Source: Clonostachys chloroleuca
Lineage: Eukaryota > Ascomycota > Sordariomycetes > Hypocreales > Bionectriaceae
DNA length: 64,000 nucleotides
Assembly (NCBI GenBank): GCA_037952775.1
Contig: JBANAY010000003.1
Span: 27,466,001 to 27,530,000 of the forward strand
Reading direction: 5' to 3'
A model generated the notes under the pieces. That model had not been told where the DNA came from. It made no database searches and worked only from the letters and a program-made list of their open reading frames with translations. This document shows, in pieces, positions 11,805 through 23,723 of this stretch (its first letter is position 1; every line of letters begins with the position of its first letter). The translations under genes were made by a program, and so were the position numbers.

Positions 11805-12991
11805 ATGGACTCTTGTCCTCAGTTGACAAAGAAATTGCAAAGTTTTCTCACAACGGAGTGGACACGGAAAAATACACCACGAGGCCTGGCCGCAGCCTGG
11901 AAAGGAGCACAGGCCCACACTAGCAACGAAACGCCGAAAGTTTTCTCAGAACACGGGTTCAAACCTTTTTTGGCGTACCACCTGGGAACAATTGAGAGTA
12001 CAAGCCACAAAAAGGGGGATAAGTCTGGAGATAAGCTCAGACAAGACCTTGACAACCTTCCATTGGATGTCCTCCGGAAAATTGCGATTGAACTTAGAGA
12101 CACGCAGTCTCACCCAACGGTAGATGAAGCAATAGGGAAGATGGCAAATGCCGCCAAGCGACGGCGTAGGTTCCAGGACCCTTTTTATTCAACCAGCTAA
12201 CTAATGTCACCAGGGCTTCAAACAACGGACGATAGCGAGGAATCCTCCCCGACACCACCGGAAAGGCTAACAACTTTGCCTACGGACGATAGACAGACGG
12301 AGACCTCAGGCACCTTGGATACTCCGCACACTTCTACCAGCCGCACGACTGAGCTCAGGGTGACAAGCGTCCAGCTCACGACGCTAGCTGTACCAAGCAA
12401 AGAACAACGTTTCACCAATGCTTCTCCACATGGTATCGCGCAAGTCTTTCCTCCGTATATGTGTGGTGCTGTCAGAAAGATTGGCTCTGGTGAAGATATA
12501 AGAGCTGCGGTCACTATGGACTTTCCTTACCAACAATTTGGAGGAATCCATTGCCTCATGAGTTTGAGTATAGTGCCAAGCAGACTCGCGATCATTGCAA
12601 AGGAATTATTCTGCAAGACACTTGATATTGACAGTGGAATGCAATATATCGTTGATGAAAGAGGGGGAAAATGCTGCCTATGCCATCTGTGAATCTGCAA
12701 GGATCACCGAAGGAGGGCATTGTCTTGATGCTTGGCGCTCAGGTTGGCCATGCTATCGAAACAAGCCCTCAAAGGAAGAATGAACTTCGCCTGTCGATTA
12801 TCCACACGTCTTGTGTGACTATGACAATCAGCAATAACCCTGAGGATGATGGACAGCTCAACCTCAACTTCGGCCTCAAAGATGGATTGGTTATAAAAGA
12901 TCTGCTGTATCCAGAGAGTATGAATAGAAATCCAAGCAGCGTAAATACATCCCATGCTATTCTTCCTTATATTGTCCTCCTGTGCCGATAA
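11805..12991 (+). CDS. orphan protein flanked by inverted minisatellites
   Basis: I do not recognise the family. Exon 1 is 11805-12165 and exon 2 starts at 12214, after an intron with GTAGGT donor, GCTAAC branch and CAG acceptor. The first about 120 residues are basic and helical (ending K-R-R-R). A Ser/Thr/Pro-rich linker follows, then a folded-looking region with hydrophobic strands. At the G5 run 12663-12667 the frame must gain one base to continue into the next open stretch, giving 379 residues to the stop at 12991. Otherwise it ends at 12692. The gap closes with the same one-base G/C-run correction as elsewhere in the window. The flanking arrays suggest the gene and repeats move or evolve together. 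Confidence 0.6.
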
Positions 12992-13727
12992 AGATCAACA
13001 CGTAGCCTCTGGCTAACCTCATTTGTCCACTGGCTTGCGAAATATCCTTGCCCGTGTCTTCATCAACTTTTGCAAGAGTGACAGAAGGGCAATCTTTCCA
13101 ATACACAATGTTACCTGCCCCGACATGGCGAGCTGGGGTTGACGAAGACCCACTAAAGTCGGTCAGAGTAAGAGGCTGAGTTTCGTTATCCTAAAGAGGT
13201 GAGTGATTGAAAGACCGCCAGTTGAGGATTAATAATTCATACCATGGGAAAACCTGGAGTGCGACAAATATCCTAACCAAGTGCGAGATAAGGGTTGGCC
13301 TATGTAGACTGCTAGGGCGGGATATGAAGGGGTTTTGTTGTTGATCAAATGGCTGGTCCGGCTGCAACGTTCTCGATTTGAAGAATCACGGGGATGTCGA
13401 GACCTCAGAGCCTTCGGGGAGCGCATTTGAAGAAATCTTGGCTAGAAGCGGGGCTGGCAGGTGATTCGCTAAACTGGACGGTTAGGCACTGATGCTTCTG
13501 GGTCGGGATATAGGTGATATTAGACTTAGGTGAACGCCTGCGGGGAGGCATTGCTGCCGGCGGAGCTTGGCCCATTACATGTGTCAAGGCATACCATTTG
13601 GAATTTCATTTCATCTCTCGTAGCTATTCTTATTACCCTTGTTGAATGCTCGCAAGCTTGAAATAAATGAAATTGTGTGGGGCATTGGTTGATTCCGTTA
13701 GCGGAGAATTTCGAATAGGAAGATCCC
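12992..13727. other. non-coding, inside the inverted-repeat unit
   Basis: Between the orphan gene and the right-hand minisatellite I see no supported gene. Short frames on both strands lack motifs. Confidence 0.5.
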
Positions 13728-13910
13728 GGGGGGGGGGGGGGGGGGCAGATTTGGAAGGGGGAGATTTGGAAGGGGGAGATTTGGAAGGGGGAGATTTGGA
13801 AGGGGGAGATTTGGAAGGGGGAGATTTGGAAGGGGGAGATTTGGAAGGGGGAGATTTGGAAGGGGGAGATTTGGAGGGGGAGATTTGGAGGGGGAGATTT
13901 TGAAGGGTTT
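13728..13910 (-). repeat. G18 run and 15-bp minisatellite (right arm)
   Basis: An 18-G homopolymer (13728-13745) leads into about nine copies of a 15-bp unit (GGAAGGGGGAGATTT) and two shorter copies. Read on the minus strand the unit is CTCCCCCTTCCAAAT. That matches the left array unit CTCCCCCTACAAAAGT. Outside the array, the minus strand reads TCAAAACCCTTCAAAATCTCC. The left outer flank TCAAAAACCCTCTCAAAAG closely matches its start. Confidence 0.85.
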
Positions 13911-15509
13911 TGAGGGGGGAAGATCCTTGATGCATGTAAGCCACCATGTTAGTATAAGCCCTCGCCATCCAGTTTTCAGCCGCCTCATTCCGAGAGTGGG
14001 AGCCATGCCGCCTCAGCTTCCCCATGGTCCAATTCGTCTCGAATAGGAGCTGTAAGACACTATGGAAGGCCCCACTCACCACGGACTCGGCCGCAGGCAA
14101 TAAGCAACCATGCCAGGGTGCGAAATTCCTCGACGAGGAGGCTTGCACGGAATTCTTGGATGATTAGTTATGCGGGAGCCACCACCAATCCTTTGCCCTA
14201 TCAGCGATACCTAACAGTTCGTAGCTTCAGAGCCTCATTCAACCCCGGTCCTTAATCAAGAGCGCGGTTGCATAATGAAGGCCTCATGGGATTTGACAAC
14301 ACTATTCGGAATATCTTGACGTTGGTCTAATAGTTACACGCTTCTTACCCGTGAACGGACTTGGGATAAGATAACCAGTTCGTCCCAAAAAGTTGCTGCA
14401 GGAGAATCAGATCGCAGGCATGCTTTCCCAGTAGTGATCGGTCATTTTTTGCCATTGGCTACATTGGGGAACCGGGCTGATACGCAGCCACTAGTAGTAG
14501 GTTAGGCCAAAAACGGGAAGAAGCATCATATTGTGGCCTGCGAGTCGATACTCTTATAATAGTTCATTGCTCAGTCCCTGCTGCTGATGTCGGTGTTGAA
14601 AAGATAGTCTTGCGGCAATACGCATGTATTCAAGTACATGGGTCCGAGGGTTGCGGCCGGGCCTGTGTGAACGCATTAGGACAATATTATGGGATGACCC
14701 CAAACGGACACGGCACACCTTCGGATCTTGTTTGGTCTTTATATGCTAAACTTGAGCTGGAGCGCAATAGAAAATACCGAACTACCATATATGCGGCTTG
14801 GCTGGACTTGATGTAGATTATTCAGGGCCGGATTGGCCAATATATTTAGCCAATGGCTTTGCTCTGAGTAGGAGAGTTGTACCTCCCACAGTGACACATC
14901 CTAGACACTTAACTCGTACCTTGACTTTGAGGGGAAGATACGGCCAACATGCATGTAATGGAGTGAAGGGTGGCCGCGGCCGTGGAGTAGCCTTAGCGTA
15001 ATGCTGGCCACGTCAAGTTTCGTCCGTGAAATCACCACCCCTGACAAGACCATTCTGATCTAGTTTAGGTGCAGGTAAAGCCGGAAGGAATGAGGTTGCA
15101 GCCATCCCATACAGAAGTGCCTTGGAGGAGTGTGTACAAGATGAACCGGGTCCCGACATATAAGAAGAGCCATGGCTCCCCTTTGTCTGCTCAAACAATT
15201 TCCAAGCTAGAAAGTTGATCACACAATGATCACAATTGATCATCCTACTCGCAAGCTTTCTCATTGAACATTGGCGTATTTCCATCCCGTTGTGTTGTTC
15301 CAGCTCAGATCTCATAAGGCACTGTCCTTTCAGGATCACGATACAACTAGGCGACCTTACGACAAGCCAATCGGACTCCGTCAAGGACTACTATTAGTTT
15401 ATTTTTGGCTGTCAGTCTCGTCTCTTTACGATATATAACACCCATTGGCGTGTTTACTTCTCCAATGGAATGCGCTCTAATCTTTTCTCAGGCACTTTCC
15501 TTGGTCACC
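13911..15509. other. intergenic, no gene seen
   Basis: About 1.6 kb with only short, motif-free open frames on either strand. No RNA gene or clear repeat was found. Confidence 0.5.
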
Positions 15510-15854
15510 ATGTCGAACAACGAGAAGCCCAACAACCAGTCCGACAAAGAGTCCGATCAGCCGGCACCTCCGCCTCCACCTCCGCCTCCATCCCCTGTGA
15601 GTACCTTCAACAAATTGCAAATGGTTCAACTGACAAGAAAATCCCGATTAGGCTAATGGCCCGTCTGATACTGGACCCGATTCAACCAAGCATAAAACTG
15701 CAAACGGGCAGAACGAGCACATAGATGTGAGCACATTGACACCTTCGGATTTTTGGGAAAACCATATTCGAATAGGAGAGCAACAAGTAAGTTATCTTTC
15801 TCAATGTTCCCCTATTGTATAATGATGAAATAGGCACTTATTGATGTGTACTAA
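15510..15854 (+). CDS. small three-exon protein with polyproline stretch
   Basis: Unrecognised 80-residue protein. The start at 15510 sits in a good context (CACCATGTC). Exon 1 (15510-15596) is polar and ends in eight prolines. Exon 2 (15652-15786) and exon 3 (15834-15854) are joined through introns with GTGAGT and GTAAGT donors and TAG acceptors, both in phase 0. The clean splicing of such a short frame supports a real gene. The C-terminal half is hydrophilic with one W-E-N motif. No signal peptide or membrane segment is seen; function is unknown. Confidence 0.55.
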
Positions 15855-16113
15855 GTCTAATGTCTTTTCCGGTGCTGTGCTGTTAAGGCCGGAATATTGT
15901 TTCTCCTCCTTTATGTATTTAGATGACGTAATCGTAGCACAGCTATGGAAGGGTGACTAGCATAATGGAAAAACACGTGCAAGAACCATGAATCTTCCCA
16001 CATAGTGCGGCGAAGTATGTGTCCAACTGGCTATTGCTTATTCCCAGGGAATCAATAGTCTGGAATATGCTATAAATATTGACTCGCCCTCCGCCACTCG
16101 TCACGTTTCTCGA

Positions 16114-16649
16114 ATGCTACGCTTTAAGTATCACAACTTTGGTAGAAATCTGCTACACGACGTTTCAAATGGATATATTACGATTACCAGGAGTAGAGCT
16201 GCCAAAGGCGACGATATATACGAGAACCGCCTGAGATATTTAGTAGAACAGGCTGGGAAGTGCAAAGAGAACTGGAAGCGAAACGAACATAAAGTTGGAG
16301 GAGAACTACACCAATGCTCGACGACCAAACTTCATGAACAAATACTGGCAGAATTTAGAACACAATATGTATGTATATATAAATGTTATATTCTGGAGCT
16401 TCCTACTAACAAGCAACAAAGATACCTATAGTACTACAATGGCTGCGCAACAGAAAGCTCGCCATTGCCAGGCCCCACCTGCGAGATACTTGCTGGCTCA
16501 AAGAAGGCTCGATGTCGACATCGAACGGGGTGTTTGCTGTGGTGATTCCATTGCCTTTCGAGGAGCATTGCGAGGTGCAGTATCAGGCGAAGAAGGACGA
16601 CCTTACGACGCGAGAAGCCTTGAATGGCAGAACCCAATCCTCCTTCTGA
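16114..16649 (+). CDS. orphan basic protein, two exons
   Basis: Unrecognised protein of about 160 residues. Exon 1 (16114-16368) is lysine/arginine-rich and helical. The intron 16369-16421 (GTATGT, CTAAC branch) joins it in frame to exon 2, which contains an R-N-R-K-L stretch followed by short hydrophobic strands. Using the nearer AAG at 16413 as acceptor would stop the frame at once, so AAAG at 16421 is preferred. It may have further 5' exons. Function is unknown. Confidence 0.45.
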
Positions 16650-16770
16650 GCGGTAGTATTAAATTTATTATGATAGATATTGAGAAAAAACAGCGCTCTC
16701 ATTCTCCTCAGTGGTAGCATCAGGTTCATATTGATTGACATCGAGGTTACAAAATCTCCAGACCCCGACT

Positions 16771-18011
16771 CTAAGGTTGGTGGACAAGACCAGATGGAGG
16801 AGTAACAGGCGGATCGAGATTAAAATAGTCCTCAAATTCAAGTGATGATTCTACTGCCTCGCAGACGTCGATATGTCCTGTGCCTAACGCACCTCCATAG
16901 ATCTTAGTTTGTCGCTGTTCATTATCGCCCACTTGACCAGGCGGGATGTCGCTTCTTGGTGCTGGGCCCAGCATTTCTTCCGTGGAAAGATTTGCACCGG
17001 CTGGGCTTCCCTTGGCGAGGTCAGCAGCATATGACAGGAGACCGAGAGACGACGTGTCCAGGTCTTGACAGTCGTCATGTCCTCGCAAGCACATGCCGAC
17101 CTCCGCTCCTTCCGACTCAACTGTGCATGCTTGCCCTGTAAGATAACGAATTGGCAGGGACGATCCGTCCGGGAGGCTAACGTTGCTAGGGGGATTGAAT
17201 TGACGGCTTGCCGGAGATAGAAGAAGGGCGCTTAAATCCCCATCTGGCGAATCAGGCTGACCTGCCGACACACTATTCCCAGCACCGAGAGAGCAGATAA
17301 CCTCAAACGTGCCTTGAGCCGCAGCGCCCTCGAGAGAAATCGACCGGCGGTTGCGAGGGTTATATGTCCCATCCTGCGTGGTCCTGTGTCTCTCTCCAGA
17401 CTCGCTTGATGTCGGTGATCTGGAACAATGGGCATGGATAGGTCGAAATTGTATAATTCCGCTTGCTGTGGGGCTCAGCGGGTTGCAGGCGGCTGCTCTT
17501 GTTTGCGCCACCTCGGCGAAACTGATGAACAAGGAGTTCCTCGGTTTCAAATCTCGAAAAATAATGGTGGGCATATCGAGATCTTGGCAAATGTCTGCGA
17601 CGCTGATGACTTGTCAGCAGGAGGCGCAAGAGACTTTTGTTGATGCACCTACGGTTTGCCCGTCACCCATGAGATATATACTGGGGGAAACGGTACCAAG
17701 TAGTCCCTAGGAAGACTCCTCAGCCTACCCCGAAGTTCATCCGTCAAAAGGTTGCCGATGTTGACTTGTCGGCCCTTGGACTTTTTCGACGCTTCGGTCA
17801 GGCCATGGTTGAGTTCTATGTTACAGGGCTCAGTTCTGGGGCAATATAATGGCAATCGGAGTCCCTTACCAGCCAGTGCAGCAAAAAGCCCAAGGGTTTT
17901 AGTACCTTCCTCATCGAGTAGACCTTTAACTACAGAATGAATGATAGACGTGGCGTCCGCCCAGTTCCGTTGGGTGTCGGTCGCTTGAATCGTACGTTTC
18001 TTGCGAAGCAT
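16771..18011 (-). CDS. orphan protein, three exons
   Basis: Unrecognised protein of 378 residues when read from the ATG at 18011. Exons are 18011-17870, 17815-17653 and 17602-16771. The introns have GTAAGG and GTAGGT donors, and the three exons sum to a whole number of codons. The N-terminus is basic (K-K-R). The second half is acidic, Ser/Pro/Gly-rich and probably disordered, ending near an E-F-E-D-Y-F acidic-aromatic patch. Such a tail could be an activation domain, but no DNA-binding motif is visible. Confidence 0.5.
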
Positions 18012-18101
18012 GTAGAGAATGCAAGAAGAGCAGAACTTCCGTGTCCACCTCAACACGCCAGGCGCTAGAGCTTCGTTGTCCTCACAACCTTCCCCACCCT
18101 C

Positions 18102-19231
18102 CTATATACGTTCTCTCAACGCTATTAGAATGGATATTTGCTCATTCTCCTCGGCTCGTTGGCATCGATCAACGATGGCCTCGATCTCTTGCGGATAGGT
18201 GGATATCCCTCTCTGATATATCCTGTCAATTTGATCAAGGATCTTTTTGGAAAGCCCCTCAGCAATTGTTTTATCCTGTTCTTGGGGTGTTGCGCGTTTC
18301 CTCTTTTTTGACTTTGATTGTGATTCCGGTTTTAATGCTGAGTTGTCAATTTCTTCACGTTCTGTGCTGATGAAGTCGTCCTCGTCGCTGGTGCTCGCAT
18401 TTAGTCCTTTCCTCTTCCCATGGCCTTGTATATCCTGAGCACACGTGTTGATATTTCGCGCATTGTTTCTAGTTGGTGTTCTTGTATATGCGACCTCGTA
18501 CTCGGTGTCAGTTTGTAGCCCCTTCAAGACATGCTGAGCTCTTTCCTGGCATGAGGAATATGATGCTAAGTCTGTCGGACGGCGGATGATACTATTTGAG
18601 TTAGCAAATGGTACAGCAGATGAGGAAGGAGACCGACAATTCAAGACTCCACTGAATAGGTCGGATATAGATGTCGTATACTTGCTGCGTCGCCTTTTGG
18701 ATGGAAACGATATCGCATTTATCACAGCAAGGACACACAATAGTATCGGGCTTATATAATGGATTTGATGAACCAGCGGTAGCTATGATGAGAATGGAGA
18801 TTTGGATCGCAGCCAGATGAGCTTTGCAGGGCGAGGCCACCAAGAAAGTAAACGTTGACTTGTTTGTTGTCGAGATTGGACGAACTTGTTGCAAACCCTT
18901 TTTCGTAAACTCTGGAGCATCGTCGACAAGGTTTATTGATATAAAATATGAGTCCCGGGGGAGCTTTATGTTTATCGAATGCATGATGAAACTCGCAGTT
19001 CATGATTGAACAGTAGGGTGAACAAACGCACTGCAGGTCGATAACGCAGGGAATAATATAGCTCGAGCAAGTGTTCCACTTTTTCCTGCCAATGTGTGGG
19101 ACTTGGAAGGAAAAAGTGGACGCCGGCACGAGCTGCTCCTGCATCACCACGTCAATAATTACTAAATCCATAACCCATGCGCATGATCCATGGCAAACCA
19201 GCTTGGGTAGAAAGCTTTCGGGCTCAGTCAC
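18102..19231 (-). CDS. Cys-rich N-terminal, basic C-terminal orphan protein (tentative exons)
   Basis: A multi-exon gene is likely but its structure is uncertain. The 5' part (19231 to about 18870) has paired cysteines (C-V-C-x3-C and C-R-R-C) that could bind zinc, and a second C-P-C-C-D-K-C patch lies at about 18740. An intron at 18592-18652 (GCTAAC branch) leads into a C-terminal region with S-K-K-R-K-R, a likely nuclear localisation signal, and a terminal coiled helix ending at 18102. It lies divergent from, and about 20-110 bp away from, the membrane-protein gene. Function is unknown. Confidence 0.4.
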
Positions 19232-19342
19232 GTTACTTTCTCAACAAGCATGATATATATATACCCTGGTGTCCTGCAGCAAAGTGCACTTCTGAGTCGT
19301 ACAGTTCATCCTGCCTTATGGTTGTCTTCCCCTGAGCCCAAT

Positions 19343-20190
19343 ATGCAACTAATTACTGACGCTGAGGTTATAGTAGTAGCCATCACTTTCATCATTGTGT
19401 TTCTTTCTCAATTTGCTTACTTTGTTGAGCTTGGGTACCCAATTTGGAGGGTCCGAAACCAGTCTCTCGTTGGGAACCATACCTACGCTACCCTCCGGGC
19501 TGTTCTCAGCACGTACAGATACTCCTTCGCAGTTTTTGGGATTTGTACTGCTTCCGAAATTGTGTTGTTTATTGGTGTTGGAATTTTTAAGAACAACAAT
19601 CAATCCCTTGCCTACCAGTGCTTTCTCTATTGCAAGGTAATCCAGCAAATGTCTTGTATATACTTTTTTGTAAGTTTCAGAGATGAGCTGAGAGAATGAA
19701 GTCTTAATACTCGCAGAATGCAACGGTTCTCTTCCCCTCCAGGCATTTATGGGCGAGTTGGCGTGGAAATACCGGAGAGATTATCTGCTATACAAGCGCA
19801 GTGTTGCAAGGCATAATCCTCCTTGTGGCCATTGTTACCTCAATACTGTGGCTCACAGACTATGAAGCGCGACCATTGCTGTATATATGGGCTATTCCTT
19901 TGCCAGCCTACTTTGCCTATGGTGTTCTAGCGACTTATGCGACTGTACAGATCGATTCCGCGACTTGTAAGACTGTACAGATTGATTCTGCAACTCGTTT
20001 TCCCATTGAATATCGGATCCATACCTTGGCTGTGATCAGTTGGACTGTATTTGTGGCGTCAGCCGTGGTACTCGGCTTGGCCTTGAAGGATTCTCTCTCG
20101 ATATTTTATTTTATATTCTATAACACCGAATGCAGCTTTTGTGGACTACTACTTGCCGAGAAATGCCTTTGGAAGTGCTGGTGGTGCTGA
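19343..20190 (+). CDS. multi-pass membrane protein
   Basis: Unrecognised integral membrane protein of about 266 residues. It has six or seven hydrophobic spans, beginning with V-I-V-V-A-I-T-F-I-I-V-F-L. The single intron is 19670-19716 (GTAAGT, CAG) in phase 0. An in-frame ATG at 19250 is possible, but the ATG at 19343 puts the first span close to the N-terminus. Between two late spans an 11-residue segment (T-V-Q-I-D-S-A-T) is tandemly duplicated at DNA level (about 19942-20000). Layout resembles fungal seven-helix proteins, but no signature motif was found. Confidence 0.6.
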
Positions 20191-20423
20191 TATATAAGCG
20201 AAGAGCCTCAACGCTTGGTGCCTATATCTCATCGCGACTATATAAGAAACCCGGTCCCATCAGTCCTGGTGGGTAGACACACCTCTCGTGATTTCGGATA
20301 CAGTTCAACAACACTGGCCTGACTGACGGATTAATATTAATAACTCCTGATCATCAACATCAACAACACTGCCCCTGACGGAAAGAGTTAATTCCTCATC
20401 AACATCAACCTCACTGGGACACA

Positions 20424-21299
20424 ATGACCCATTCCAGCTCAACACCCCGCGGAAAGAGATCAAGGCTGAGTGAGCGCTATTTGAGCTTCGATGGGTTTCA
20501 GGTGCTAACTGATGTAGATATATGATCTTTTGTCAGCTCGAAAACGGAAAGCTCTTCCGAGCGCCTATCGACGAGCCTCATAAGGTGTTAGATATAGGGT
20601 CTGGCTCTGGCGAATGGGCGTTGTGAGTATCCATATGTAAAGCCACTTTCCTTGTCCGCGAATCGACTGGGATTAACTTTATCTAGGAATTTGCTGGAAA
20701 AGTACCCAAACACCGAGGTGGTGATGATGGATATAAATCCACCGCAGCGCCATAAGGTACCAAGTCGATGCAAGATCTATATCGACGATGCTAATTCTCC
20801 CTGGACATTTCGGCCTTCTGAATTTGACTTGGTGCACATCCGAGGGCTTGCCGGATGTATTCAAGATTGGCCAGCTCTTTTTCGGCAGGCATCTGGATCT
20901 CTGCGAGAAGGAGGCTATGTGGAGTTTTGCGATACCACTCTCCCCAAGAAATCCAGCGACGACGAATGGCTTCAATGCTCCCGGATAGCCCACAAAGCTG
21001 GAAAATTCATTGGCCGCCCATTTGTCATTACGGATCAGAACATTTGTTGATAGTACATGGAACAAGCCGGCCTTGTGTTTGAAAAACAGATTAGGCATTC
21101 TAAGTGCCTAGATCCGTCAATGACATCTGGGAAGGGGATTAGCCAAGACCTCTTGAAGGCAACGATACAGAAGTTGCAAGGTATCAGCGAATTCGGAGTT
21201 TCACAGTTGGGTTGGGCGGAAGAAGAAATCAACAGACAAGCAGAAGACACGTAGAGAGAACTAGAAGACCCTGCCGTGCGGCCCTATATCGAAGTGTAG
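20424..21299 (+). pseudogene. class I SAM-dependent methyltransferase pseudogene (LaeA-like)
   Basis: The SAM-binding motif V-L-D-I-G-S-G-S-G-E-W is at about 20587-20620. An intron at about 20621-20686 leads to the second motif, V-V-M-M-D-I-N-P-P. These are hallmarks of the large fungal LaeA-like methyltransferase family. The reading frame is interrupted by adjacent TGA and TAG codons at 21048-21053 and by TAG at 21252-21254. The same frame keeps family-like sequence after each and ends at 21297-21299. The 5' splice phase also does not fit a simple start at 20424. The product as encoded would lack its C-terminal third. Confidence 0.75.
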
Positions 21300-21876
21300 G
21301 TCTGCCGAGCCCCTGAGGACAACTTGTACTAACTAGAAACAGGGTAAGAGTAATAGGTCAGAAGCGCAGGAAGGAGGAATCATAGGAGGCTGAAAGCCGA
21401 TAATCTGGATGTTAGTAGCGTTATAGACGGCAATGGGACAAATCACCTGTGTGTTCGTGGTGGATGGGACCATGGTGAAGGCGTATGGAAACATTGTGAG
21501 CTTGATATGTATATACTTATGTATGGTTTAGTAATACTTGGCTTGTCACTGTGCTTATATTTGTCCGATTCGCTACTTATGCCAGCGCAAAACCTGAAAA
21601 CTCCACTTACAGCTCCTTTACCTTAGTTTCACTTTCCTTCGTTTATGCAGAAAGAGATTCGATCCTCACCTTCATCTAACTCAATGATTCATTGTTATCT
21701 ATCTATCCTTCATACTCTTCCGTCACCATCCTCTCTACTCGGCTTGGAGATTACCCCAATGCAAGCGCTATTGTTCATGGTCTTGACTGGGGATCTGTAC
21801 GACTATTTTTTTCCTTTCCTCACTATTGACTTACACGCTGTGTTTGCTTGTACGGACTTGAAGTTATATACGTATT
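21300..21876. other. intergenic
   Basis: No supported gene lies between the methyltransferase relic and the coiled-coil gene. Confidence 0.5.
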
Positions 21877-23234
21877 ATGATGGAGAGTCCGAGAACCAGC
21901 ACACCCAGCACGCTGAATATTGATGCACATCATCAGTCAAGCCGGTTTCAAGGCATACCGGATCACTTGGAGGTCGTGGAGAAAGTTAACAATTGCGCGC
22001 AACAACTGACGACGGCTTTTAATCAGCTCCTTGAGACAACAAAATGGGACATCGAATGTGTGAGACAAGAGACAAAATTGATAGAGGAGCGACTCCAGGA
22101 CTCGGAGTCCGAAAAAGAGGAATTGCTCCAGCGCCTACGCGAAATCGAAGACAAGTATGAGGCTTTGGAAGACGTCGTCATGGAGAAGGACGAAGAAATT
22201 CAGCAGAAATGCAAGGCGCTACAATTAGCAGCAGAAGAGAACGCCAAGCTCGAGCATGGAAGGGCATTGGCAATTGCTGTAATGAACGAGACACAACACA
22301 ACGCGGCTATTTCAGAAGCATTGGCCAACGAAAGAGCCGAAGAGGCGCTTCAGGCCGAGTCCGCATCGCATTATCGAGCGCAAAAACTCCAAGAAGAAAG
22401 GAACTGCGCGGTAAACGCCAGAGACGCCGCAGAAAGCCGGGTTGAGGATGCAGAGAAGGCCAGAAAGGAGGCGGAGACGCGCGCTGAACAAGCAGAGCAA
22501 GCTAAAAAATTGGCGGAGGAACGGGCCAAGTGGTTGGAAAGCAACCAGGTATATATGATTTCGTCGAGACAACAAGCAGAGACACGAGCAGAAAAGGCAG
22601 AGGCAGAACTGGCAGCGTCAATGGAGAAGCAGAATGAAGCTAGAAGGCTGCTCGAGCGACCCCCATTGACCGAGTTGAGGCGGCGACCTGTGTCAGACCA
22701 CCAAAGAAAAGACACATCAATTCAAACAAAAGACCACGGCCTCCCTCATCTACCGCGACAAAAAGAAGAGAGTTCCATGAACCAGAAGCAATATATCATG
22801 ACCAGCGACTAGAAGACTTGGCAGAGGATCTTAACCGCGTGGTGAAGGACTGGGGAACGGAAACGGAGAGATATGCTCTTTTTACATTCACGAACGACTC
22901 GATCACGGTTTCTAGAGGGAGAAGGGGGTGTGGGACTTGTGAATCTTTGCTTCGCGTCCGGTGTGTCCATCATAATAAAGAGCCAGTGATCACTGTGTGT
23001 TCCGTCATTTCCCTCGCGCGCGCAATCTATGGAGCGGATCTCGATTCGAAAGCTGCCGAGGAGCTGTTACGCGCTTATATATCCCAGACGGTATCCAGGC
23101 GACATGCCCAAAATTTGGATGTAGGCGAGGAAACTGAACGAGTCATGCTATTTCGTTGGGCAAACCTTGTGGATATCCTCAACGAAATTGCAAGGGTTTA
23201 TCACAAGCCGGATTCAGCTGCGGGGACCATTTGA
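21877..23234 (+). CDS. coiled-coil protein with orphan C-terminal domain (apparent frameshift)
   Basis: Residues about 30-250 form a long Glu/Lys/Ala-rich heptad coiled coil. At the C5 run 22660-22664 the frame must gain one base, after which a basic segment (K-K-R-H, N-K-R-P-R) and a folded C-terminal domain of about 140 residues follow to the stop at 23234. The corrected gene is 452 residues. The first frame alone would stop at 22812. The C-terminal domain has a C-G-T-C motif and several hydrophobic helices but is not recognised. A structural or scaffold role is only a guess. Confidence 0.6.
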
Positions 23235-23723
23235 AGCAAACTCACTGCGAGTGTGCAATCGTTTCATATTGGATGTTGGGGACAGAAATGCAGGAGATAG
23301 TTGTGAAGAGACGATGTCGAAGTCGAGAGATGAACAAATACTTGACGGAGGACAGCTGGGGCCATGGGAAGGAATTTTTGAATAATTTTGAGAGTGTTGA
23401 TGAGCTCTAGAAATCTGGCTCTGGCCCTGGCGCGTGTGCTTTCCTATGTTTTATCTGATGGGAGCTTTGTGATGAACATTGGCTTTTTACACCAAAGTTC
23501 TATTGAGTCCGTTGGGGCGTGTACTGTGAGCAACCCTCAGACGGTATGACAGACCCTGCACCCTCCCAGGCGAGGTGGCAAGTCATGCATGCATAGCTCA
23601 TGCGGCCACTGTCCGAACCGGGTGGTGGGAGGGGGTTACTGCACGAGATTTTGGGTGGCCTATATAAGGAGCTGAACTGTTGGGGTCTGTTGATCGATTT
23701 TACTTCCTCTTTCACTCAACACC
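23235..23723. other. intergenic with TATA-type promoter
   Basis: A CCTATATAAGG element at about 23658, some 65 bp before the next start codon, is a plausible core promoter for the gene at 23724. No gene is seen. Confidence 0.45.

Noticed and set aside
13633..14148. Minus-strand 171-codon Pro/Ser/Lys-rich frame
   Set aside because: Driven by the 15-bp minisatellite and G18 run; no domain on either side.
21645..21923. 92-codon frame upstream of and overlapping the coiled-coil gene
   Set aside because: Out of frame with the coiled-coil gene, whose own ATG-ATG start at 21877 gives a far longer coherent protein.
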